Source of the DNA: Planctomycetaceae bacterium
GTDB taxonomy: Bacteria; Planctomycetota; Planctomycetia; Pirellulales; Pirellulaceae
Reading direction: 5' to 3'
Assembly (NCBI GenBank): GCA_024642765.1
Contig: JAHEAM010000302.1
Coordinates: forward strand, 1 to 5,234
DNA length: 5,234 nucleotides
The notes under the pieces: generated by a model
Told to the model about the DNA's origin: nothing
Databases searched by the model: none
What the model saw: only the letters and a program-made list of their open reading frames with translations
Position numbers and translations under genes: made by a program
In this document: positions 1 through 5,234 of the stretch, one piece after another
Layout of the letters: each line of letters begins with the position of its first letter
Numbering within the stretch: the stretch's first letter is position 1

Positions 1-14
1 AAGACACGTGGCGC

Positions 15-48
15 AAAAAACATGCCCGACAGCTGGTAACTGCCGGGC
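15..48 (-). terminator. Rho-independent terminator after the haem c gene
   Basis: Read on the minus strand, arms 48-40 and 32-24 form a GC-rich 9-bp stem with one mismatch (29/43) and a 7-nt loop (33-39). Three bases later comes a run of six T (plus-strand A at 15-20). It lies about 130 bp beyond the stop codon of the minus-strand gene ending at 176, and no gene is visible between, so it most likely ends that transcript. The T run is short and slightly separated from the stem, so efficiency may be moderate. Confidence 0.65.
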
Positions 49-175
49 CTGAATTCTGTTGAGCCGAGTTGTAGCTCGATTTTTGTGGAGACTTTGCGAG
101 AGTAACAGGCGTCAAGCATTCGTGGTAAATGTTGTGTGACTCACGCGTATTCATGGGTCGATGCAACCGAAGCGG

Positions 176-736
176 CTATTCGATTTCCAGAGTGATACCC
201 AATGCGCCGATGATTTTTTTGCCTTCGTAGTTTTCATGGCACATGATGCATTTGTCCATGACCATCGGAATGGCCGTTGTTGATTTCAAGAATTGCTTGC
301 CGTCATTAGTCACAACTTCTTCGTAGATTTCTTGGCCAGCCAGTATCGCTTTGACAGCTGCTTTTTCGTAGTCGTTTTGGGGTAAGTTGTCGTCATCAAT
401 CGCCTCTCCTGACGCGTCGAGCAAGCGAACCTCGTGGAAACCCTGCTCCTTCATCGAGTCGAACAGCATCTGAAACGCGTCACCGGCAGCCAAGTCCTTA
501 CTGTCATTCACGTAGTTTTTGGTGATAATGACAATTGCAGTCTTATAAAGGCTGTCGAGCATCTTCGCTTGTTTGCGAGCGCGGCCAAGGGCCGCGTCCT
601 TTGCCGACATGGGTTTCTCAGCAACCACTGGGTCTTGGTGGCGGCTGGTGGTCCGAGGAGTCGGAGCGTTCGATGGGATGAAGGCCGAACTGAAACAAGC
701 GGCGGAAAGAATTAACGCAGAAGCAAGATAACGCAT
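176..736 (-). CDS. Exported Tll0287-like (DUF3365) monohaem c protein
   Basis: A 186-residue protein. The short hydrophobic N-terminus (residues 2-18, from MRYLASALIL) looks like a Sec signal peptide, with possible cleavage after SSA at 16-18. Cys14 lies in the sequence LSAAC, which is only a poor lipobox. A Ser/Pro/Thr-rich linker (about 19-42) leads into a helical stretch (46-75) and then a Tll0287-like domain to the C-terminus. One haem c site, CIMCH, lies at 163-167, followed by the family-typical GALGITLEI end. Family knowledge: the founding cyanobacterial protein Tll0287 has a PAS-like fold with a c-type haem and no firmly known function; sensing or electron transfer are both proposed for such folds. 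The start at 736 was chosen because a TGAGGA Shine-Dalgarno site sits 8 nt upstream and the signal peptide begins there; an in-frame extension to 874 would cross the promoter. It stands alone, divergent from the Rrf2 gene, with its own promoter and terminator. The domain call is confident; the role is not. Confidence 0.85.
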   Translation of the reverse strand: MRYLASALILSAACFSSAFIPSNAPTPRTTSRHQDPVVAEKPMSAKDAALGRARKQAKMLDSLYKTAIVIITKNYVNDSKDLAAGDAFQMLFDSMKEQGFHEVRLLDASGEAIDDDNLPQNDYEKAAVKAILAGQEIYEEVVTNDGKQFLKSTTAIPMVMDKCIMCHENYEGKKIIGALGITLEIE

Positions 737-744
737 CAATAGAG

Positions 745-750
745 TCCTCA
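745..750 (-). promoter_or_regulatory. Ribosome binding site of the haem c gene
   Basis: TGAGGA on the minus strand, 8 nt before the ATG at 736-734. It is the clearest Shine-Dalgarno sequence in the window and decides this start against the longer in-frame extension. Confidence 0.75.
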
Positions 751-781
751 AAAACACGTGAAACGAATCGAAATGCAAAAT

Positions 782-795
782 GGACATCAACATCC
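782..795. promoter_or_regulatory. Operator-like element A (GGA-N8-TCC)
   Basis: A short dyad, GGA at 782-784 and TCC at 793-795, whose arms extend to ATGGA/TCCAT (780-784 and 793-797). The stretch 787-802 matches 831-846 at 14 of 16 positions, so it is the left member of a pair. It sits just downstream of the predicted haem c start site. Rrf2 dimers bind dyads of about this size, so the adjacent regulator is the natural candidate. Binding is inferred. Confidence 0.5.
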
Positions 796-805
796 ATAAT
801 TGAGC

Positions 806-834
806 ATTTTGAGGAGTTGGTTTGCGGATGTCAA
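806..834 (-). promoter_or_regulatory. Sigma70-type promoter of the haem c gene
   Basis: On the minus strand there is a perfect -35 box TTGACA (834-829), a 17-bp spacer and a -10 box CAAAAT (811-806, four of six consensus bases). Transcription would start near 799, giving a leader of about 62 nt before the ATG at 736. The -35 box lies inside the right-hand operator-like element (826-839), and the expected start site is next to the left-hand one (782-795). That is the geometry of a repressed promoter. It is a consensus match only. Confidence 0.6.
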
Positions 835-844
835 GGTCCATAAT
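817..844 (+). promoter_or_regulatory. Possible promoter of the Rrf2 gene
   Basis: TTGGTT (817-822), a 16-bp spacer and CATAAT (839-844, five of six consensus bases). The start site would be near 851, leaving a very short leader of about 14 nt before the ATG at 865. It overlaps the haem c promoter back to back and also the right-hand operator-like element, which would allow autoregulation. The -35 box is weak. Confidence 0.4.
826..839. promoter_or_regulatory. Operator-like element B (GGA-N8-TCC)
   Basis: The same dyad, GGA at 826-828 and TCC at 837-839, followed by the same TCCATAATTG sequence as in element A (837-846 against 793-802). It covers the -35 box of the haem c promoter and touches the -10 box of the putative Rrf2 promoter, so one bound dimer could block both directions. 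Its centre is 44 bp from that of element A, about four helical turns, so both copies face nearly the same side of the DNA. Confidence 0.5.
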
Positions 845-864
845 TGTTTTCCAGATCGGCGAGT

Positions 865-1344
865 ATGTTCTCACAAACCGTTGAATATGCCCTGAGAGCG
901 GTCGTCTATTTGGCGACCGAACACGCCGCCGCTAACCGAATGAACAGCGAACAGATCGCCAAAGCGACAAGTGTTCCGCAGGCCTACCTGTCAAAAGTCC
1001 TCAAACAATTGGCCCACGGAGAAATCATCACGTCGGCACGAGGTGCCAAAGGCGGATTCGCAATCGCCCGTCCACCTGCCCAGATTTCGATCCTGGAAAT
1101 CGTGAACGCTGTCGAACCGTTCCAGCGAATCAAAACTTGTCCTCTCGGGTTGTCGGCCCACTATGATCAGTTGTGTGCGCTGCATTGCCGAATGGACCGC
1201 AGCTTGGAGATAGTCGAATCAGAACTTCGCAATTCGACCCTTGCGGACATCATCGCCGATCCGAATCCGAGCGTACCGCTGTGTGACGTGCCTCGAAAGA
1301 AAAGTAAAGCCGCCAAGACGCGATCAAACTCGCGACGCGTGTGA
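865..1344 (+). CDS. Rrf2-family transcriptional regulator with Fe-S-type cysteines
   Basis: A 159-residue protein with the typical Rrf2 opening FSQTVEYALRAVVYLA. A winged helix-turn-helix covers about 26-70: recognition region PQAYLSKVLKQLA at 38-50 and wing GAKGGFAIARP at 60-70. The sensing region has Cys92, Cys104, His107 and Cys108 (C-x11-C-x3-C), which fits a [2Fe-2S] or [4Fe-4S] cluster as in NsrR, IscR and RirA, although the spacing differs from those named proteins. A further Cys140 lies in VPLCD, and the last 16 residues are strongly basic. Length is normal to slightly long. The ATG at 865 was chosen because the family start aligns there; the TTG at 844 lies within the -10 box. Only a weak GGCGAG precedes it. 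Likely role: a dimeric cytoplasmic repressor sensing NO, Fe-S or redox state and controlling the divergent haem c gene and itself. The exact subfamily cannot be fixed from sequence. Its 3' end overlaps the convergent nap-linked gene by 21 bp. Confidence 0.9.
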   Translation: MFSQTVEYALRAVVYLATEHAAANRMNSEQIAKATSVPQAYLSKVLKQLAHGEIITSARGAKGGFAIARPPAQISILEIVNAVEPFQRIKTCPLGLSAHYDQLCALHCRMDRSLEIVESELRNSTLADIIADPNPSVPLCDVPRKKSKAAKTRSNSRRV

Positions 1345-1791
1345 GATCCGGACCAACCGAAATGACGGTTCGCCACTCGCCGCTTTCTTCGACTCGAGCG
1401 TGTCGATCCAATCGGCGTCCTGCCAGCGGTAACGAATTTGTAAGCGTGGAGTGTCGCCCCGCAGAATCAATTCGAGAGCCAACCGCAACTGCTCCGTCGA
1501 GCGTGTGCTCGCGCCCGTTGCCGAACGGCCTCCCGAATTGCGTTGCAGCAAAACAATGTTGCTCGCCAAGTGTTCGATGTCGCGAAACAATTGAGCTATT
1601 TGTTCTCGCGACAATTCGGCTTCGCAAAGGGGTGGAAGTTGCTTTAAGTCCATCCCGACATGATTCGTGGGATGCTCAATCGGCTTAAGCACAGTTTGTT
1701 GTCTGGGTTGTTGTTTGTCAGTCAACAATTGATTTTCGTGCGTCTTTTTCAGACGAAACCAGTCGCGACGTGTTACCGTTTCTTTTTCCAT
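1324..1791 (-). CDS. Unrecognised nap-operon protein, 155 residues
   Basis: I do not recognise this family. The protein is soluble and polar, with no membrane segment, no cysteine-rich motif (a single Cys56) and no secretion signal. It begins MEKETVTRRDWFRLKK; the twin arginine at 8-9 resembles a Tat motif or the start of nap ferredoxin subunits, but no hydrophobic stretch follows. Residues 36-55 are a Pro/His-containing linker ending in QLPPL. Residues 58-85 look helical (SREQIAQLFRDIEHLASNI), 99-111 is another helix, and the end (115-149) alternates as beta strands (RLQIRYRWQDADWIDTLE, then FRLVRI). Its start lies 18 nt after the stop of the cytochrome gene, so it should be co-transcribed with nap. 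A TTG directly after that stop (1809) is a possible alternative start. The context suggests an accessory role in nitrate reductase assembly or electron supply, which is inference. Its last codons overlap the Rrf2 gene on the other strand. Confidence 0.75.
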   Translation of the reverse strand: MEKETVTRRDWFRLKKTHENQLLTDKQQPRQQTVLKPIEHPTNHVGMDLKQLPPLCEAELSREQIAQLFRDIEHLASNIVLLQRNSGGRSATGASTRSTEQLRLALELILRGDTPRLQIRYRWQDADWIDTLESKKAASGEPSFRLVRISHASRV

Positions 1792-1809
1792 GTTCACTTT
1801 TGCGTTCAA

Positions 1810-2625
1810 TTATTGATCGATATTTGGTGGATCAAGAAACCGAGGTTCAGTTTCCAGTTGGATCTGGTCCAATGCCGATGTGGGTGCGTGGCACTGTTGA
1901 CAATTTTGTCGCCATGGATGCGTGGTCTGCAATCCGACTTGACCTGTGAAGCCATGACAACTTGTACAATTGACTCGCATCCAGGTCGAATGCGGGATTT
2001 GCGGTGGCGCACCAGCGTAGGCAGTGAGGCCACCACTTGGCGCCGGCAGTCCGACGAATGTCGATTCAGCAAATTCAACAGGAGTCAAATTTTGCGATAT
2101 GCTTTCCACGTGACATTGTGTGCAGTTCGTTAGAAACTGGTGCGACATTTTCGAAATCCGAAGGCTTTCCGTTTGAACGCCTTCGCCATGACAAGCCATG
2201 CACGATTCAGCGGACATCTGATCAATCGGATGGGGCACTGTCGGAGGTGCTCCGTTGAACGCTCGATTGCGGTCGCGCATCGCAAGCGCGAAGTCCTTTT
2301 GTTGCGGGGTGATCGTGAGCGTTTGATTCGGATCGAACACGGTTGGTGGTTTGGGCAGGTCAGTGAGCGATGTCTTCCGCCGATTCGCTGCGCCCCAGTC
2401 CATGTTTGCGAGTTGGGAATAAGTCGGAGCGGGAATGGCTCCGCTGGTTCCGGAGTTTTCGCCGGACGTTGAAAAGTGCGATCCCAACGGACTTGCTGCA
2501 GGCAGGCCGTTTCGCGTTACGGGATTCATCGGCGATTGAATACCGACAAAGTAGCCGACGATCGCGATCGACACGATGACCAACATCGACATGCCCCAAA
2601 ATCCGATTGGCCGATTGGTACTCAT
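1810..2625 (-). CDS. napB: Membrane-anchored tetrahaem NapB-like cytochrome c
   Basis: A 271-residue protein that probably passes electrons to NapA. Residues 8-29 form one hydrophobic segment, an uncleaved anchor or signal. Residues 31-70 are a Ser/Gly/Pro-rich tether. Module 1 (about 105-174) is a recognisable NapB: GAPPTVPH at 125-132, haem sites CMACH 142-146 and CTQCH 168-172, and probable distal ligands His132 and His162. Module 2 (about 205-248) repeats the plan: GAPPQIPH at 205-212, CTSCH 220-224, CQQCH 242-246, and distal His212 and His236. Ordinary NapB is a soluble dihaem protein of roughly 150 residues, so this is a doubled, anchored version. The ATG at 2625-2623 starts one base after the napA stop, with AAAGG upstream, so translation is probably coupled. 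An in-frame extension to 2691 lies inside napA and would bury the anchor, so it was rejected. NapB relationship: sure for module 1, inferred by internal similarity for module 2. Confidence 0.87.
   Translation of the reverse strand: MSTNRPIGFWGMSMLVIVSIAIVGYFVGIQSPMNPVTRNGLPAASPLGSHFSTSGENSGTSGAIPAPTYSQLANMDWGAANRRKTSLTDLPKPPTVFDPNQTLTITPQQKDFALAMRDRNRAFNGAPPTVPHPIDQMSAESCMACHGEGVQTESLRISKMSHQFLTNCTQCHVESISQNLTPVEFAESTFVGLPAPSGGLTAYAGAPPQIPHSTWMRVNCTSCHGFTGQVGLQTTHPWRQNCQQCHAPTSALDQIQLETEPRFLDPPNIDQ
1882..2253 (-). repeat. Tandem dihaem modules inside the NapB-like gene
   Basis: Protein-level repeat covering residues 125-174 and 205-248 of the cytochrome, offset by 80 residues. Both copies share GAPP-x2-PH, then CxxCHG 8-10 residues after that His, then an S/T-H pair, then N-C-x-Q-CH six residues after the second His. 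Haem-to-haem spacing is 26 residues in copy 1 and 22 in copy 2. The repeat is seen in the translation, not as strong DNA identity, so the duplication is old. Confidence 0.75.
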
Positions 2626-2626
2626 T

Positions 2627-5047
2627 TCAATTGGCCTTTCGAATGCGGACGGCACTTTTTTTGTAGTCGGGTTGTTTCGAAAACGGATCAATCGCGTCGA
2701 GTGTCAAGTCGTTGATTAAAATTGTTTCATCAAAGAACGGAACGAATACCGTTCCTTTCGGCGGCTTCCCTCTGCCTTCGATCCACGCAACCATCGTCAG
2801 GGCGCCGCGCCGAGATTCGACGCGAACCTGGTCGCCATTTCGAATGCCCGCATCCGCCGCATCCGATGGGTTCATCTCGATGTAGGCACCGGGCATTGCG
2901 CGACTCAGTTCAGGCACTCGCCGCGTCATCGTTCCAGTGTGCCAGTGCTCGAGCACCCGACCAGTACACAACATTAGCGGGTATTCTTCATCAGGGACTT
3001 CAGCGGGTGCGATCCACGGATTGAACCAAATTTGTGCTCGATCGTCGTGCGTGCTCGAATGATAGAACTGAATTTTTTTGCCCGCCGATACATATGGGTC
3101 AAAGCCCTCAGAAAACCGAAAACGAGTTTCCAGCCACTGGCCGTTATTTTCGACCACAGGCCATCGCAATCCACGCGCCTTCACGTATTCAGCATAAGGT
3201 GCAAGATCCTTGTGCTTGAGCCGTGTGAATTTGCGATATTCCTCGAACAGATGCTCATCGACGTTGGTGTCGTAATAGTGCTCCCATTGCCAAGTCGGGA
3301 TTTCTTTTCCGGCATCGTCTTCGATATGGAACAAGAATTTTCCGTCGCGATCCTGCATGCCCTCGACGCCGCGTTCGAACAAGCGTCGCGCCACGGCGAT
3401 CGTTTGCCAACAGTCATCACGAGCCTCGCCGGGCGGCTCAACCATTTTGAACCATTGTTGCGTTCGGCGTTCGGAATTGCCGAAGACGCCGTTCTTCTCA
3501 ACCCACATTGCTGACGGAAGAATCAAGTCGGCGAGTCGAGTCGTTGCCGTCGGATAAACATCGGAAACAATTAAGAATTTTTCGTCTTGACCTTCCTTTG
3601 CGTTAAAGAGTTTGTTGAGATTCGGCAGCGTTTGCCCAGGGTTTGTGACTTGGACCCAAATCGTATCGATCTCGCCGCCCTCGGCCTTGGGCGTGCAAAA
3701 CGACTCCCACATTTGCACCGTATGAAAACCTGGTTTCGGGTTGATACGACCGGGTGGGACGTTCCAGATTTCTTCGGACTGTTGGCGATGTTCTTCGTTG
3801 GCAACGACGCGTCCGCCTGGCAAGGCATGAGCGAGCGTGCCAACTTCGCGAACCGTCCCGCATGCACTCGGCTGGCCGGTTAGGCTCGTTGGTGCATCGC
3901 CCGGTTTCCCGAAATGCCCGCTCAACAGATGAATGCCGTGAACCATGGTGTTGATCGCTGTGCCACGTGTATGCTGGTTCATCCCCATGCACCACAGCGA
4001 CGTGATTTTCAAATTGCGATTGCCAAAGAGATCGGCCAGCATCCGAATTTGGTCGGCAGGCACACCTGAGACTTCTTCGACGTACTCCGGAGTATACGGT
4101 TCGAGTAACGCAACGTATTCGTCAAACTGAAGCGAACGACCGTTCAGATTTGGATTGGTGTCGTCGGGGGCTTTGAAATTGCAAAACGAATTCACGAATT
4201 CGTGATCGTAAATGTCGTTCTTGATCAGCAAATGAGCAATGCCGTTCGCGATCGCCAAGTCACCATGACCTTTCATCTCAAGATAGTGTTGACAATGTTC
4301 GGTCGTGCGAGTTCGCCGTGTCCCAATGTCGATCAAGGTTACTTTTTCGCCACGACTACGGCGGTCCACCACGCGGGAAAACAGAACAGGATGCATTTCC
4401 GCAGGGTTGTTCCCCCACATAATGAGCACATCGCATTGGTCAAGGTCGTCGTAACAACCAGCGGGTTCATCGACACCATACGTCGCGAGAAATCCAGTGA
4501 CGGCCGAGGCCATACAAAGGCGGGCGTTGGGGTCAATGTGGTTGTTGGAGAGACCGCCCTTCATGAATTTTTGGGCCGCATAGCCTTCGGGAATCGTCCA
4601 TTGCCCGGAACCGTAGAACGCGAATCGTTCGGGCGCGGCTTCAATGCGATCGGCGATGATATCGATCGCAGCGGCCCAAGAAATTGGTTCGTATGATTCA
4701 CCACGGCGCAACAACGGTTGAGTCAATCGATCCTTGCCGTACAAGATTCCGCCGACGTGATATCCCTTTACGCAGAGCAAGCCTTTGTTGACCTCAGCAT
4801 TTTTGTCGCCGGCGATCGCGACAACTTTGCCGTCTTGCACGCCAACTTGGACATGACACCCAGTCCCGCAAAAACGACAGGGAGCTTTGTTCCATGCGAC
4901 ATCGGCGCCGTCGGTTTCGCTCGCCGACAAAACCGGAAGGCTCATCCCAGTCGACCCCGCCGCCGCAGCAGTTGCCATTGCCATTGCGGAGGCCTTGATG
5001 AAGTTTCGTCGCGAGTTGTCGATGGTGTTGGGATAGGAATTATTCAT
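2627..5047 (-). CDS. napA: Periplasmic nitrate reductase catalytic subunit NapA
   Basis: An 806-residue molybdopterin oxidoreductase that reduces nitrate to nitrite in the periplasm, with a Mo-bis-MGD cofactor and one [4Fe-4S] cluster. A Tat signal is clear: SRRNFIK at 12-18, then an Ala/Met-rich hydrophobic stretch to about 42. Cluster ligands are Cys57, Cys60, Cys64 and Cys92 (PCRFCGTGCH and LLCVKGY), and Lys94 is the usual lysine between cluster and cofactor. Cys178 in NARLCMASA is the molybdenum ligand, which separates NapA from Asp-ligated Nar and Ser-ligated DMSO-reductase types. GMNQHTRG (355-362) and SLTGQPSACGTVREVGT are NapA hallmarks that argue against formate dehydrogenase or NasA. 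The C-terminal cofactor-binding domain begins near CTGRVLEHWHTGTMTRR. Length fits the family and no lesion is seen. His65 directly after the third cluster Cys is less usual than Gly or Ser. The start has no clear Shine-Dalgarno site but places the Tat signal correctly. It follows the NapD gene by 62 bp. Confidence 0.97.
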   Translation of the reverse strand: MNNSYPNTIDNSRRNFIKASAMAMATAAAAGSTGMSLPVLSASETDGADVAWNKAPCRFCGTGCHVQVGVQDGKVVAIAGDKNAEVNKGLLCVKGYHVGGILYGKDRLTQPLLRRGESYEPISWAAAIDIIADRIEAAPERFAFYGSGQWTIPEGYAAQKFMKGGLSNNHIDPNARLCMASAVTGFLATYGVDEPAGCYDDLDQCDVLIMWGNNPAEMHPVLFSRVVDRRSRGEKVTLIDIGTRRTRTTEHCQHYLEMKGHGDLAIANGIAHLLIKNDIYDHEFVNSFCNFKAPDDTNPNLNGRSLQFDEYVALLEPYTPEYVEEVSGVPADQIRMLADLFGNRNLKITSLWCMGMNQHTRGTAINTMVHGIHLLSGHFGKPGDAPTSLTGQPSACGTVREVGTLAHALPGGRVVANEEHRQQSEEIWNVPPGRINPKPGFHTVQMWESFCTPKAEGGEIDTIWVQVTNPGQTLPNLNKLFNAKEGQDEKFLIVSDVYPTATTRLADLILPSAMWVEKNGVFGNSERRTQQWFKMVEPPGEARDDCWQTIAVARRLFERGVEGMQDRDGKFLFHIEDDAGKEIPTWQWEHYYDTNVDEHLFEEYRKFTRLKHKDLAPYAEYVKARGLRWPVVENNGQWLETRFRFSEGFDPYVSAGKKIQFYHSSTHDDRAQIWFNPWIAPAEVPDEEYPLMLCTGRVLEHWHTGTMTRRVPELSRAMPGAYIEMNPSDAADAGIRNGDQVRVESRRGALTMVAWIEGRGKPPKGTVFVPFFDETILINDLTLDAIDPFSKQPDYKKSAVRIRKAN

Positions 5048-5086
5048 TTTGTCGTTGTTCGTTGATTGTTGGGCTTTCGGTTTTCT

Positions 5087-5118
5087 GGCGAACTCAGCTT
5101 TCGGCGAACTCAGCTTTC
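5087..5118. repeat. Perfect 16-bp tandem duplication at the napD stop codon
   Basis: GGCGAACTCAGCTTTC occurs at 5087-5102 and again, directly abutting and without mismatch, at 5103-5118. On the minus strand the first-read copy (5118-5103) encodes the last residues Glu-Ser and the stop of the NapD-type gene; the second copy lies in the spacer before napA. The unit is not a multiple of three, but it lies beyond the stop, so the protein is unaffected. It looks like a recent slippage duplication. Confidence 0.85.
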
Positions 5119-5234
5119 ATAGTGCACGAATAGAACGTCCACGTTGATCACGCCGTCCAAGGTCAATAGCCATCGCGTTGCCGTTTCAAGCGACTCGGAA
5201 TCACCGGCTTCGACCGTCAACGGGAGCTTGTTCA
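5110..5234 (-). CDS. napD: NapD-type chaperone, C-terminal part (cut by window edge)
   Basis: Only the last 40 residues and a TGA stop (5112-5110) are in the window; the start lies beyond 5234. The visible part reads NKLPLTVEAGD, then a helix SLETATRWLLTLDGV, then the strand INVDVLFVHYES. This matches the second half of the NapD ferredoxin-like fold: a strand ending in V-E-A, a helix, the L-x-G-V turn, then a hydrophobic strand ending in V-x-Y or V-H-Y near the C-terminus. NapD binds the NapA twin-arginine signal in the cytoplasm and holds back export until the cofactor is inserted. The position directly upstream of napA on the same strand supports the call. With only 40 residues, another small ferredoxin-like protein cannot be fully excluded. 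Confidence 0.75.
   Translation of the reverse strand, partial: NKLPLTVEAGDSESLETATRWLLTLDGVINVDVLFVHYES

Noticed and set aside
61..84. Small hairpin CGAG/CTCG followed by a T run on the plus strand
   Set aside because: The stem is only 4 bp with a 6-nt loop, and no plus-strand gene ends nearby in the window, so it is too weak to call a terminator.
434..715. Plus-strand open frame of 93 residues
   Set aside because: Antisense to the haem c gene, with no recognisable domain and no ribosome site: a shadow.
771..809. Inverted AAATGC-N27-GCATTT resembling NsrR half-sites
   Set aside because: The spacing is far too long for one dimer and the hexamer is common in AT-rich DNA; the GGA-N8-TCC pair is better supported.
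844..864. TTG start for the Rrf2 gene
   Set aside because: Family members begin at the MFSQTVEYALRA position (865), and the TTG begins in the last base of the putative -10 box, before any possible start site.
737..874. In-frame N-terminal extension of the haem c protein to 874
   Set aside because: It would run through the promoter and both operators and push the signal peptide inside. The ATG at 736 has a good Shine-Dalgarno site.
1792..1809. TTG start for the unknown nap-linked protein, directly after the cytochrome stop
   Set aside because: The ATG at 1791 is the simpler start. Neither has a strong ribosome site, so the longer form is not excluded.
2626..2691. Longer start for the NapB-like protein inside napA
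   Set aside because: It would add a charged leader before the hydrophobic anchor; the ATG at 2625 directly follows the napA stop.
3032..3514. Plus-strand open frame of 160 residues within napA
   Set aside because: Antisense to a fully conserved napA region, with no family features.
4202..4696. Plus-strand open frame of 164 residues within napA
   Set aside because: Antisense shadow of the NapA cofactor-binding region, including the Mo-ligand Cys codon.
4850..4880. CxxxCH string (Cys60 to His65) in NapA as a haem site
   Set aside because: These cysteines are the [4Fe-4S] ligands of the molybdopterin oxidoreductase family, and the spacing is not a canonical CxxCH.
1..5234. tRNA, rRNA, CRISPR array or insertion sequence
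   Set aside because: No cloverleaf, spaced repeats, transposase or terminal inverted repeats were seen on either strand.

Overview
The window carries part of a periplasmic nitrate reductase (nap) operon on the minus strand. Next to it is a divergently transcribed pair: an Rrf2-family regulator and a small exported haem c protein. The organism is probably a planctomycete (Pirellulaceae-like). This is an inference from protein style: the NapA cluster motif CRFCGTGCH, a regulator ending in a PLCD-type cysteine tail, weak or absent Shine-Dalgarno sites and moderate GC. No marker gene is present, so the taxon is not proven.

Layout from left to right. Positions 1-175 are non-coding and hold a rho-independent terminator (15-48, minus) for the gene that follows. 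At 176-736 (minus) lies a 186-residue exported monohaem protein of the Tll0287-like (DUF3365) type. Positions 737-864 form a compact divergent control region with a strong minus-strand promoter (TTGACA-N17-CAAAAT), a weaker plus-strand promoter and two near-identical operator-like elements 44 bp apart. At 865-1344 (plus) lies an Rrf2 regulator with an Fe-S-type cysteine set. Its 3' end overlaps, tail to tail by 21 bp, an unrecognised 155-residue protein at 1324-1791 (minus). That protein is the last visible gene of the nap operon. Upstream on the minus strand are a membrane-anchored tetrahaem NapB-like cytochrome (1810-2625), the Tat-exported molybdenum enzyme NapA (2627-5047) and, cut by the right edge, the C-terminal 40 residues of a NapD-type chaperone (5110-5234).

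How they fit together: NapD would hold the NapA twin-arginine signal during cofactor loading. NapA would be exported and reduce nitrate to nitrite in the periplasm, taking electrons from the four-haem NapB-like protein. That protein has an N-terminal membrane anchor and two tandem NapB-like dihaem modules, unlike the usual soluble dihaem NapB. No napC is visible, although it could lie beyond the right edge. The Rrf2 protein probably senses NO, iron-sulfur status or redox state. The operator layout suggests that it controls the haem c protein and itself, tying a possible haem sensor to nitrate respiration. The most original points are the tandem-duplicated anchored NapB, the paired GGA-N8-TCC operators around the divergent promoters, the unknown nap-linked protein with its convergent overlap, and a perfect 16-bp tandem duplication at the napD stop codon.
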